DNA of 64,000 bases from Silene latifolia. Its lineage: Eukaryota; Streptophyta; Magnoliopsida; Caryophyllales; Caryophyllaceae. Of this stretch, positions 1 through 10,678 are shown piece after piece. The position numbers were made by a program, and so were the translations under genes. The stretch is from contig NC_133529.1 in the NCBI RefSeq assembly GCF_048544455.1, forward strand, positions 58,647,771-58,711,770, read 5' to 3'. Within the stretch, counting starts at the first letter, position 1. Each line of letters begins with the position of its first letter. The notes beneath the pieces were generated by a model, which was not told the DNA's origin, ran no database searches, and saw nothing but the letters and a program-made list of their open reading frames with translations.

Positions 1-251
1 ACGTGGCGTTTAGAAGTCTTCCGTGTGTCGACGATGTTTTATAGCTTTGGTAGTTTTAGCAAAGAGACCGTCTGAGAATCTTGTATTTCTTTTTATCAGT
101 TTGGAATTGCTATGTAATCACTTTAAACTTTATTTACTTTTAAAGTTGTTTCGTTATTGTCTTATGAATATCATGCCTCGGGTAACCGAGATGGTGGCAT
201 CCTTATACCTGAGTGGTCCTGGTAAGGCACTTGAAGTGTGGAGGTGTTATA
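1..251 (+). repeat. Element B 5' LTR, 3' end only
   Basis: Matches 25252-25504 closely. Differences include three at CAG or CTG sites (for example CCGCTGTGTCAGACG at the right copy reads CCGTGTGTCGACG here). The terminal CA reads TA here. Confidence 0.85.
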
Positions 252-253
252 AA

Positions 254-265
254 TGGTATCAGAGC
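254..265 (+). other. Primer binding site of element B
   Basis: TGGTATCAGAGC, complementary to the 3' end of plant initiator Met-tRNA, two bases after the LTR end. It fixes the + orientation of element B. Confidence 0.9.
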
Positions 266-719
266 GACGATCCTGAAACCTGTAACCAATGAACCTAATG
301 AACATAGGGAGTCAATTAAAATGAACCCGGGGTAAAGGTTGTAGGAGCTAATGCAAAGGCTTGGGAGACGTCCTAAAGTCGCGAACTCGCCCTATAATTT
401 TGAACCGGTCACCATGGGATATGAGTCGGGATCGCTATGTGTTTATCTTGTGAATTGTGTACCTATATGGTGATGTGTGGCATGAATCGGTGGATGTATG
501 TATGTGGAGAATGGGGAATGTGTAGAAAAGATGGTGATGATGTGATTTCGTAAGCTATTGATTGAAAGCATGATAGTTGGTTTACAATGTTGTTTTGGAA
601 TTGTAGGAAAAGTATATGAGAATGATGAATGATGTGGTAGAAAAAGGAAGTAGTTCATATGTGATAATATGTGATGAATGGTGATGTTGCAGGATGGATG
701 ATTCATAATGTGGCATAAT
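266..719 (+). mobile_element. Element B internal leader, non-coding
   Basis: Sequence between the primer site and the family-A insertion. G/T-rich, no convincing open frame. It resembles in composition the B interior right of the insertion (19973 onward). The last five bases ATAAT (715-719) recur at 19973-19977. Confidence 0.6.
715..719 (+). repeat. Candidate target site duplication ATAAT, left
   Basis: ATAAT abuts the left edge of the A block and recurs directly after its right edge (19973-19977). The five-base length fits Ty3 integrase. The word is AT-rich and the left LTR lacks its first ~221 bp, so chance agreement is possible. Confidence 0.5.
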
Positions 720-2993
720 AATTACAACTCTTTTGAAAATTGGGTAAACGATTTTGGAAATGGGTCGTATGAGTATTCAATTTTCTTGTAATCTCGTGTT
801 TAAGAACTTTGGTCTTGTCGGAATTTGCATTTGACAAGCGGTTCTAATTATTATCGAAACGAGCCAAAACCGACAGGCTCGAAAAATCCCGACTAAAAAC
901 CCGCACCTTTCCTTTCCTTTCTCCCTTACCCGCATGCACCCTCCCCTTCCTTTCTTTTTCTGATTTTTGTCTATCTTCATCTTCCTCTACCTTCTAAAAC
1001 ATAAAAAAAACACCATTTTTACCCAAATTCAAGCTAAAATCGCCATAACTTCCTCATTTCTTGTCGGATTTTCGCATAATTTATATTTCCGGAATCCTCT
1101 CGTCGAGATCTATAACCTGGTATATTTTAATTTCAGTTTTCTTGAAGTTGTTTTAAGTCGAATTTTGGCACAATTTCGGTTTTTATGCTTATTTTTGTGT
1201 TTTTATTGTTTATTTAGGTGAAGAATTGGAGGACGAGTTTGGGGACTCGTATATTGTCGAAGATAGTGGCTAGTTGCTTGTTAGGGTTTGGTTTTCAAGG
1301 TGCTAATTGCTCATTTTCTAGCTTAAGGTAACATATTTCGAGTTACTCGACGAATAATCGTCACATTCTTTGGTTTTTGTATGTTTTTGTGATTTTTGGT
1401 TGAGTAGTAAATTTTCACATGTTTAAAATGGGTTGCATGCATGTCTTTTGTTAGTTTAAGATAACATGTTAGTATTAGGAACGATTAATTATATTAGTAG
1501 TAAAAATTATGTTAATGGTAAAAATTATGTTTATATTGGTAGTTGCACATGTTAGGGTAGATTATAAAATGAAATTGTAATGATTAGGCTCAAAATGAAT
1601 TTTATAGCGATAATTGTAATGTTTTGATGATTGTGCCAAAACCGAGCCTTAGTCCCTTTGATCGATTCGATGTCGATTAATTGAGTGATTGGTCACCGCA
1701 ATTTAACAAGACTGTCGCAGTGGGGTTGTCGGGTAAAAATTCGGTTGGATGAAATTTTATATGAATTGGATAATCGGCCTTTTTCTTGTTTTGGGCCATT
1801 TATCAAGTTTTTAAGTTCACATGTATAGTTGGTTGAATTTAAAAGCTTCTTATATTGTAGCAACTACCTAGATTCCCGAAGCCTTTAATATTGTTAATAT
1901 TGCTAGAAATGGTATTGGTATTAAATACTTTCTTGCAGGTTGTTGTGTTTGTCATAGATAGGTCTTTATAGTCTCTGACGAGTATATGTTCACTGCTTAA
2001 TAGCCTTTGTGTTCCTGACTAGTGGATTTATATCCAAGTTGGGGCATGACCTCGTTACTTGTTTTGATAGTAAGTGGTCAGCTTAAGTACTAGCCAACCC
2101 TTTGGTGGAATCCTTAGGGTACTCACTTTGTTTTAGAAAAATTGTGGGTCTTGGGTGCGGTGGTGTGTATCCGCATGTCTAGGTCTGCGCAGATTTTAGG
2201 CTAGGGTTGTGTTGTGTCTTGGCCATGTTTTATTAATATTAACCGCTGAGCCAAGATACCGGTTCGATTACCTTCCCTACCTCGTGGTATAGACTCGAGT
2301 TACAGAGTGACTATTGACGGTACTAAGAACTTATGCCTGTCTTTGATATATTGCCAATTCTTGTATGGTGATTTTATGAATTGTAATAGGTGAGATGTAA
2401 GTTAGGTTACAATTGATAAAGTTTGGATTACTACTTGTTATATGTTTCACATGATAGTTTAGTTTGGTCAGTTTAGGGCTCACATGTTAGAATACTTGAT
2501 AATTGAATTACTTGTCATGTTGTTTACATGTTACACTACATGTTACATTAAATATGACGTTTCGTGGCTGGGAGGACTCGAAGTTACTCCCCACTGAATT
2601 GTGGCTTTCGTGTTTGTATAAAATGCGATTGACAGGTACTTGTTGCTTAGTTGGGGTTCACGGACGAGCTAGTGAGCAAGAGAACCTTGGACCTAGTTTG
2701 GTTATTTTTGTAGAAACCTTTTAACTCTTGGTTATGTATATAATTTGAAGGGACATATGTCTCCCTCTTTTACTTTGGTTTGTATCTCTATATTTTCTTG
2801 CCTTTAGCATAGATTTGTAAATTAGTTGTTGGTATTTACAGGTTTTGGCACCCTCCTCTTGGAGATGTTTGTGAATGGTTTAGAAAAATTTTAAAAATTA
2901 CAGGTTTTGTCTAGTTGAACCAATTACAAACATATCCTGTCAGTTTTTCCGTAGATTTTACGTGTTTATTTATCGCTAAATTTAAGGGTGTCA
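720..2993 (+). repeat. Family-A LTR copy 1, 5'-truncated
   Basis: Begins inside the LTR, equivalent to about base 221 of the copy at 10679, and runs to GGGTGTCA at 2993. It is the longest version of the LTR middle in the window (2.27 kb), so the full-length LTR is probably about 2.5 kb. The copy at 10679 lacks much of the middle. Confidence 0.8.
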
Positions 2994-2994
2994 G

Positions 2995-3006
2995 TTGGTA
3001 TCGAGC
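2995..3006 (+). other. Primer binding site, damaged copy
   Basis: TTGGTATCGAGC, compared with TTGGTATCAGAGC at 8742. Two bases are missing at a CAG site. Followed by the family-A leader (about 3007-3150), which matches 8754-8890 and 12375-12510. Confidence 0.75.
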
Positions 3007-3149
3007 TTATTTGCTCCCGACGCACGTTTGTGCACCCCACCTAAAATCACTTGACCTTTAAATAATAAACTTGAGAGATGGGTAGGATGGGTAGAGTTAG
3101 GATTTTATGTGCTAGTCTGTTTGTGATTGCTAATTGTTAGGTTTGTTGA

Positions 3150-5393
3150 TTGTTAGTTATTAATTTTGGTGCCGTTAAAGATTGGTTATGCCAAATGAAG
3201 AATGCTTCCACTTTCTCGATATTTCTTTCCGTATTCAGTGCATCTTACCTTAATCTTCCAATTTCGTTGTTCATTCGTCTTTCAAATTCCTCTTATCTCG
3301 CCTTGGTAACTACTCTTCAATTCTTTCTCCTGATTCATCCTTGGTTCATTTTCTCCTTATAACAAAAGTCCATGTGGACACCTTCCTTTTATTCCGCAGG
3401 ATAGTCCCCTTGTTCAAGAGAACCCGGTTTTGAGAGAATGTAACTTTGGAGGGCGTGAACGAGTTGAGAAATTGATTGTTTAAGGTTTGAGTTGTATAGG
3501 AGAATATAACTTGGGATCCTTTGGTTAGTCTTGTTAGTTGTGCTTGATATGGGAGCCTAGTGAGTTGAGAAACACCTTGGGATTTATGACTATTGAGAGC
3601 TTGTTTGTTATAGATGATTGAGCATGGGTACTACCTTAGTACATAAGATGGAATGAACCCGAGCTACTTCATTTGAGAGTCTTGATGTTTCTTGTGGAAA
3701 ATTTAAGGAATGATAGTTAGCCCTAATCCTTGTAGGCCTTGAAAGGAATACAATAGGACATTGACGTTGCTTAATGGATTGGTATCGTACTTTGGAATTA
3801 GTTAGTTTGTTAAACCTTTTGAGTTGACCAAATCTAGTATAGAGTAGCCCTTGTTGACCTTTCGAAATTTGAGAACACGTGGTTGACCTTTTTAATCATA
3901 TCTGAATTTGGGAATTTTGGTGGAATTTTGTTCAATGTAGTTCGTAAGTTCAAAGATGTGATTCTAATTTATGGTATCGGAGACTATAAGTATTAAGTCG
4001 TGAGATGAGGGAGTAAACAAGCCATGGTACTTGGGGATGACATAGTAAGTGAAGTTCGATGATGAGAATGGTAAAGGAGATACTTTGGGACATGGATGGT
4101 AACAAATGAATTTGTGTGGTGAATTGATTTTGGCTCTTAGAACCAATTGAGTTGAGGAATACCTACCATTGTGGAGTCCTTGTTAGTCCTATGATTTGGT
4201 AGACTTTTGAGGCTTTGTTGAGCACCTTAGTGATGTAACCTTATCATATCGATCATAGGCTTTGATGAGTGTTTGGTAAGCGGTAACCCTTTCATTATGC
4301 CGCTCGTTTCTCCTTCCCTTCTCTTTAACGTTTGTTGAACCCTGTTTTTATGCCAAAGTTTATGTATCTTCTTCTTGCCCTAGATATCTTCTTAACTCGA
4401 ATACCTCTTATTTTTGTCAACCGTTATCTTTACGGTCTGACTCCTTAGTTCCCTAACTTGTCAGGTTCATGCACCCTTTGAAAATATTTTACCGTTTCTC
4501 TATCCCGTTATCACTCCTTATCTCCTTAGTATAGTTGGTACCCTGTTGACCATGTTTACAGAGTTAGTGAGATGTGATTTGAGGATATAGGATTGACTAA
4601 GTAGCCGAGTTTGGGTTTGGCTTCCATAATCACTTTGGATATGAGGGTTTGATAATGTATATGTTATCGTGTGGGAAATGTTAAAGGTGGGATTATTTGT
4701 TGGTTTTAGTGAGTGATATTGATTACTACTTGAAGTATGTTATGAGAGTGAGAGTAAGCTACATTGTTGGGAAGTCTTAGCACTTGTTTTGGTAACTAGA
4801 AAGGGTAATGGTTTGGTTGACACCAATTGTTAGGTTAAAGAACATAGTTTCACTTATGGTTTTAGGAACTTTGAGGTGATAAAGTGTTGTTACAATTAAG
4901 ACCTTGTTCCTTGGGAATTTGATGGTAAGTAAGTTTTAGGATGTCAAATTTGAAAGAATATTCCTTGAGATGTTGATGACCATAATGGTTTGGTGATGTG
5001 ATTTGGTATTTTAGTTGACTCTTGAGAATTCTTGAGTTGAGAGAGACTTAGTGTTGAGAAGAATTTGTTAACCCTATAGATTTATAGACCTTGAGGTCGC
5101 ATTGAGTACTTGAGATAATGGGAGGATGTTGTAGCTGAGTGTAGATCCGCTTTTGGCAATCCTTAATAAGCAAAAGGATAGAAAACTTGATATCCTATTG
5201 ATTTTTCAGAGTTTGGGGTTGGTATGTTACTACCTTGTTTTGAAATGAGAATCTTGTGGAATATTTGAGGAACTTTCTCTTGGAGTTTATGGCTTGGTAT
5301 TGGGATTCTTGATTGAAGGTTTACTTTTTGAGGAAACCATAGTTGACACTAGTTGGATACGAATATAGCTTTGTTGGAAGCTTTGACCTTAGA
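3150..5393. other. Unassigned block inside A complex
   Basis: After the shared leader, similarity to the other A copies ends near 3150 and resumes at 5394. The 2.2 kb between has no long open frame on either strand and no motif I recognise. It has the T/G-rich character of retrotransposon interior, and 9981-10381 looks similar in style. It may be internal sequence of a longer non-autonomous A variant. Confidence 0.4.
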
Positions 5394-5575
5394 TTTGTAA
5401 ATTAGTTGTTGGTATTTACAGGTTTTGGCACCCTCCTCTTGGAGATGTTTGTGAATGGTTTAGAAAAATTTTAAAAATTACAGGTTTTGTCTAGTTGAAC
5501 CAATTACAAACATATCCTGTCAGTTTTTCCGTAGATTTTACGTGTTTATTTATCGCTAAATTTCAGGGTGTCACA
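5394..5575 (+). repeat. Family-A LTR 3' terminal fragment
   Basis: Near-identical copy of 2812-2993, ending GGGTGTCACA. It is followed by an incomplete primer site (TTGGTATCAG) that runs directly into the middle of gag at 5588. Confidence 0.85.
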
Positions 5576-5587
5576 GTTGGTATCAGG

Positions 5588-6561
5588 ATTCCACTAGCTT
5601 TGTTTCAATTTACAACGATGCTTTGTGGGCTGAGAATTCATTGAAAGAGATTGAAAATGAAGCTCGTGCAACTAGTTCTAATCTTGGCAAGAGGCCTTTA
5701 TATCCATCTTCTAGGCCCTTTACTCCTTCACCTAGGTTCATCTCTTCTCCCTCTGACTCAAACAAGAGGAGATTTGTTTCTAATGTGCAAGCTAACCGGG
5801 GTGGTCAATCTTCAACTCTTAACGATAATAAAGGTACTAAAGACCGAGTGTGCTATAACTGCAAGAAACCAGCACACCCTGGTAAATACTTCGTTGATCC
5901 TATCATATGCTTTTCTTGTAACAAACCGGGCCACAAGGCCAATGTTTGCCCGGAGAGGAAGGTGACGGCTCCTACTACTCCTGCCGCCCCAGTGAGGCCA
6001 GTGAGGCCGAAAGGCCGAATTTTTGTCATGAGCCGAGCAGAAGCTGAGGCACATCCTGATATCATTACTGGTACATTTTCTATTTTTGATGTTCCTTGTT
6101 TGGTACTATTTGATACGGGTGCCTCTTTATCTTTTATTTCAATGAAACTCTCCGCTAAGTTGTCACTTGAACCATCACATGAAGAAAGCACATCTATATC
6201 CTTACCCTCTGGGGATGTCTTTTCCTGTTCTAAAATCTATCCGGAAGTCCCTATTTCTATTGCGGGATCTATATTTCCAGCAAATCTTTTCCAATTTCCA
6301 CTTGAAGAATTTGATGTCATTTTGGGCATGGATTGGTTACATACTTATCATGCTCGATTTGAATGTCGAGATCAGAAAATAATTCTTACAAGCCCTTCAG
6401 GTCACCGTGTGTCTTATCAAATGGTTAAAAGACAAACCGGTACTAAATTAGTTTCTGCTATGAAGTTTGTCAATGCAATGAAAAAGGGTCATCAAACCTT
6501 TTTGTGTATGGTGACTTCTTCTGATTCTTCTCTCTCGCCTCCTAAGGAGAACATTCTGTAG
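5588..6561 (+). pseudogene. Gag C-terminal part and aspartic protease fragment, copy 1
   Basis: Corresponds to 13120-14082 of the longer copy; the first ~580 codon-bases of gag are missing. The open frame (5623-6561 from its first Met) covers the end of gag, two zinc knuckles and the protease with the DTGA active-site motif. The first knuckle has lost its last Cys (GKYF here, GKCF in copy 2), while the second (CFSCNKPGHKANVC) is intact. Unlike copy 2, gag and protease are in one frame here. A TAG stop falls at 6559, just before polymerase sequence, at the same place as in copy 2. Confidence 0.8.
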
Positions 6562-7540
6562 TATGTGAATTTCCGATGTTTTTCCCGATGAGCTACCGGA
6601 ATTCCTCCCGAAAGGGAAGTTGAATTTGCTATTGATCTTATTCAGTCATCGCCCTATTGCTAAAGCTCCTTATAGGCTGGCACCGTCTGAAATGAAAGAG
6701 CTGAAGACTCAGCTGGATGATTTGATTGTCAAAGGTTTTATCCGACCTAGCTCTTCACCTTGGGGTGCTCCTGTTCTCTTGGTAAGAAAGAAGGATGGAT
6801 CTATGCGATTATGCATAGATTATCATGAACTTAACCGGGTTACTATCAAGAATAAATATCCTCTTCCTAGAATTGATGATCTTTTCGACCAACTCCGAGG
6901 TGCTTCTACTTTTTCTAAAATTGATCTTCGTTCGGGCTATCATCAAATTCCAGTCCGAGAAGCGATATTCTTAAAACCGCCTTGACGAGATATGGTCATT
7001 TCGAGTTTACGGTGATGCCATTCGGTTTGACCAATGCTCCAAAGAAAGTATTCATGGATCGGATGAACCGTACTTTCGAGAGAACACCTCGACAAGTGCG
7101 TTGTAGTGTTCATTGATGACATCTTGATCTATTCTAAATATGAAAATGATCATGCCAAACACCTTCGTGTTATTTTAGAGATTCTGCGCCGTGAAAAATG
7201 GTATGCTAAATTCTCTAAATGTGAATTCTGGTTACCTAAAGTGACCTTCCTTGGGCATGTCATTTCAAAAGAGGGCGTTATGGTAGATCCTGCCAAAATT
7301 GAAGCCGTTGTTGATTGGAAACGTCCAACCAATGTTTCTGAAATCCGTAGTTTCCTTGGCTTGGCGGGTTACTATCGGCGATTTGTGAAGGATTTTTCAA
7401 AGATTGCTAGGCCGATGACTCGATTCTTGTCAAGAAAGAGTCTAAATTTGTGTGGTCTGAAGAGTGTGAAAATGCCTTCCAGGAATTGAAAAAGAGGTTG
7501 ACTACCGCTCCGGTGTTGACCTTACCTGAAGAAGGAGTGG
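6562..7540 (+). pseudogene. Reverse transcriptase fragment with start of RNase H, copy 1
   Basis: Matches 14083-15062 of copy 2. Open pieces at 6620-6985 and 7106-7489 are in different frames. Motifs visible are [19 protein letters not shown], and the catalytic [10 protein letters not shown] near 7106. Breaks relative to copy 2 cluster at CAG/CTG sites (6964, 6985, 7056, 7073, 7417). Sequence stops at EEGVD of the RNase H region and switches to a gag patch at 7541. Confidence 0.8.
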
Positions 7541-7576
7541 ACTCCAGGCACCTATACCTGGGTGGCTAATCAGTTA
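7541..7576 (+). repeat. 36-bp patch of gag joining RNase H to LTR
   Basis: Starts ACTCCAGGCACCTATACC and matches gag at about 12649-12684. It is joined on the left to RNase H sequence and on the right to the middle of an LTR. Part of this patch also lies at two other places near a breakpoint (9024-9047 and 9090-9113). Confidence 0.8.
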
Positions 7577-8740
7577 TTTGAATTTAATAGTGTCTTATAT
7601 TGTAGAAATAGCCCTAGATTCCCTGAAGCCTTTAATATTGTTAATATTGCTAGAAATGGTATTGGTATTAAATACTTTCTTGCAGGTTGTTGTGTTTGTC
7701 ATAGATAGGTCTTTATAGTCTCTGACGAGTATATGTTCACTACTTACTAGCCTTTGTGTTCCTGACTAGTGGGTTTATATCCAAGTTGGGGCATGACCTC
7801 GATACTTATTTTGATAGTAAGTGGTCAGCTTAAGTACTAGCCAACCCTTTGGTGGACTCCTTAGGGTACTCACTTTGTTTTAGAAAAATTGTGGGTCTTG
7901 GGTGCGGTGGTGTGTATCCGCATGTCTAGGTCTGCGCAGATTTTAGGCTAGGGTTGTGTTGTGTCTTGGCCATGTTTTATTAATATTAACCGCTGAGCCA
8001 AGATACCGGTTCGATTACCTTCCCTACCTCGTGGTATAGACTCGAGTTACAGAGTGACTATTGACGGTACTAAGAACTTATGCCTGTCTTTGATATATTG
8101 CCCTTTCTTGTATGGTGACTTTATGAATTGTAATAGGTGAGATGTAAGCCGGTTACAATTGATAAAGTTTGGATTACTGTTTGTTATATGTTTCACATGA
8201 TAGTTTATTTTGGTCAGTTAGGGGGTCATAGGTTAGAATACTTGATAATTAAATTGTTTATCATGTTGTTTACATGTTTCATTACATGTTATATTAAATA
8301 TGACGTTTCGTGGCTGGGAGGACTCGAAGTTACTCCCCACTGAATTGTGGCTTTCGTGTTTGTATAAAATGCGATTGACAGGTTGAAGATTTAGATGGGG
8401 TCACGAGCTAGTGAGCATAAGGAACCTTGGACCTAGTTTGGCTATTTTTAGTAGTAAACCTTTTAATTCTTGGTTATGTATATATTTTGAAGGGACATAT
8501 GTCTCCCTCTTTTACCTTGGGTTTGTATCTCTATGTTCTCGCAACTTTAGTTGGGTTATGTAAATTAGTTAGTTTGCATTTGCAGGTTTTGGGCACTCTT
8601 AAGTTGGAATTGTTTGTGAATGGTTTAGGAAAGTTTTAAAAATTACAGGTTTTATCTAGTTGAACCAATTACAAACATATCCTGTCAGTTTTTCTGTAGA
8701 ATTTACGTAATTATTTAACGCTAAATTTTAGGGTGTCACA
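7577..8740 (+). repeat. Family-A LTR, 3' half
   Basis: Matches about 1830-2993 of LTR copy 1 and ends GGGTGTCACA at 8740, the best-preserved 3' LTR end of the family in this window. Confidence 0.85.
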
Positions 8741-8741
8741 G

Positions 8742-8754
8742 TTGGTATCAGAGC
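8742..8754 (+). other. Primer binding site of family A, intact
   Basis: TTGGTATCAGAGC one base after the LTR end; complementary to initiator Met-tRNA. The leader 8755-8915 matches 12376-12535. Confidence 0.9.
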
Positions 8755-8915
8755 TTGTTGCTCCCGACGCACGTTTGTGCACCCCACTTAAAAATCACTT
8801 AACCTTTAAATAATGAACTTGAGAGATGGGTAGGATGGGTAGATTTAGGATTTTATGTGGTAGTCTGTTTGTGATTGCTAATTGATAGGTACTAATTAAT
8901 TTTCTCTTTTGTAAG

Positions 8916-9131
8916 ATGGCTCCGCCAAGAAGAATTGATGATGCTCTTTTATTAGTTCTTACTCAAATTCTCCAAAATCAACAAAATCAGCAGAATCAAC
9001 AAGCTCCTCTTCCCCCGCCTGCTGAGGGTACTCCAGGCACCTATACCTGGGTGGCTAATCAGTTAACCCGAATCAACACTCCCACTTATGAGGGTACTCC
9101 AGGCACCTATACCTTGAAAACCAAACCCTAA
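8916..9131 (+). pseudogene. Truncated gag start, family A
   Basis: Begins MAPPRR like the gag at 12536 and follows it for about 58 codons (to 9089). It then repeats a 24-bp piece of itself (9024-9047 copied at 9090-9113) and runs into an inverted LTR fragment, where the frame ends. Not a functional protein: the capsid region and zinc knuckles are missing. Confidence 0.8.
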
Positions 9132-9612
9132 CAAGCAACTAGCCACTATCTTCGACAATATACGAGTCCCCAAACTCGTCCTCCAATTCTTCACCTAAAT
9201 AAACAATAAAAACACAAAAATAAGCATAAAAACCGAAATTGTGCCAAAATTCGACTTAAAACAACTTCAAGAAAACTGAAATTAAAATATACCAGGTTAT
9301 AGATCTCGACGAGAGGATTCCGGAAATATAAATTATGCGAAAATCCGACAAGAAATGAGGAAGTTATGGCGATTTTAGCTTGAATTTGGGTAAAAATGGT
9401 GTTTTTTTTATGTTTTAGAAGGTAGAGGAAGATGAAGATAGACAAAAATCAGAAAAAAAGAAAGGAAGGGGGAGGGTGCCGCGGGTAAGGGAGAAAGGAA
9501 AGGAAAGGTGCGGGTTTTTAGTCGGGATTTTACGAGTCGGTTTTGGCTCGTTTCGATAATAATTAGAACCGCTTGTCAAATGCAAATTCCGACAAGACCA
9601 AAGTTCTTAAAC
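9114..9612 (-). repeat. Family-A LTR fragment, inverted
   Basis: Reverse complement of about 790-1300 of LTR copy 1, from AAAACCAAACCCTAACAAGC to GTTCTTAAAC. It joins a second inverted piece at 9612 within a few shared bases. Confidence 0.85.
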
Positions 9613-9947
9613 GCGAAACAAGTAACGGACTGACCCGGGCCAGCCGTGGGACTGTCGGGCCTGCTGCCGGGCCTGCTGCCGCCACCCCCACTCCTCCATT
9701 TCTCCGTTTTTGTTCAGTTTAACACCGTCTGAAACATAATTAATCGTTCCCAACACTAACATGTTATCTTAAACTAACAAAAGACATGCATGCAACCCAT
9801 TTTAAACATGTGAAAATTTACTACTCAACCAAAAATCACAAAAACATACAAAAACCAAAGAATGTGACGATTATTCGTCGAGTAACTCGAAATATATTAC
9901 CTTAAGCTAGAAAGTGAGCAATTAGCACCTTAAAAACCAAACTCTAA
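9613..9947 (-). repeat. Second inverted family-A LTR fragment
   Basis: Reverse complement of the LTR part that contains the GC-rich tract and the sequence 5' of it (compare 11450-11760). The two inverted fragments 9114-9612 and 9613-9947 are not in the order found in an intact LTR. Confidence 0.8.
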
Positions 9948-9980
9948 CAAGCCTTTAATATTGTTAATATTAAAGGCTTG
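9948..9980. repeat. 33-bp perfect hairpin at breakpoint
   Basis: Arms CAAGCCTTTAATATT and its complement, 15 bp each, with loop GTT. The left arm and loop occur in the LTR at about 1888, where the sequence continues differently, so the right arm was made by snap-back at this junction. Confidence 0.85.
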
Positions 9981-10381
9981 TGGAAGTTGTTTCTGGATGT
10001 TTGAGGATTTGGAACGATGAGATCACGCTTATAGTGGAATACCTTGTTTCAGGGAATAGATTAGGATGAGGTAACATAAGCAATTGAGGAAACCCTTGGG
10101 AGTGATGTGGTTATGAGTTTTGTTGTTAGGAAGTTTTTGGAACCGTTTTGGGTGTTGTTGTAGTTTGTGATAAAAGTGTCTGGCATTTCCTTGTTGTCTG
10201 ATTTTCCTTCTTCCTTGATCATGAGCGTTACTGCTCATACCTCTTTTCCTTACTTCATCATACTCCTCTCATAAGTTTGATGTTGGTAACCTATGAAACT
10301 CTATCTTTGACACCCATTTAGGTTCGACTTCAATTCTTACCTCATGAAATTCATACAGCTCTTTTGATTATTATTCTTATT
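9981..10381. other. Unassigned sequence inside A complex
   Basis: No open frame of note and no match to other A copies that I can see. From 10382 the sequence matches the family-A 3' untranslated region (compare 17045). Confidence 0.4.
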
Positions 10382-10678
10382 ATAGAACTATAAACTAAAA
10401 TTTTGAAAATGCTTTTATGATTTTTAATGGTTTTAACATTAATGAGTGTTAAATCTCGTTGTTGGAGACGTCCCAATAATGGGTTTTCTCATTTATTGGT
10501 GTAGAAATATTTTTATATCTTGATATGAATGTGGATGTTCTTGTCTGATCAACGAGAGTATCACCGTTTCATTGAAAAGATACCTATATTTTTCTTATGA
10601 TTATATTATTAAGTTGTTGTATACTATAATTTCTCCTTCTAAGTTTCGAGGACGAAACTTTTTAAAAGGAGGGGTGAT
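10382..10678 (+). mobile_element. Family-A 3' untranslated region with PPT
   Basis: Matches 17045-17343: same distance markers, the pre-PPT hairpin at 10641-10660 and the polypurine tract AAAAGGAGGGG at 10664-10674, directly before an LTR start. The LTR at 10679 is therefore both the 3' LTR of a broken element on the left and the 5' LTR of the gag-pol copy on the right. Confidence 0.8.
10641..10660 (+). other. Pre-PPT hairpin, family A copy 1
   Basis: AAGTTTCG, loop AGGA, CGAAACTT: an 8-bp perfect stem four bases before the polypurine tract. Confidence 0.8.

Noticed and set aside
967..1221. 84-codon Phe/Leu-rich frame, found again inverted at 9191-9445
   Set aside because: LTR sequence; the frame does not persist in the copies at 11140 and 17860.
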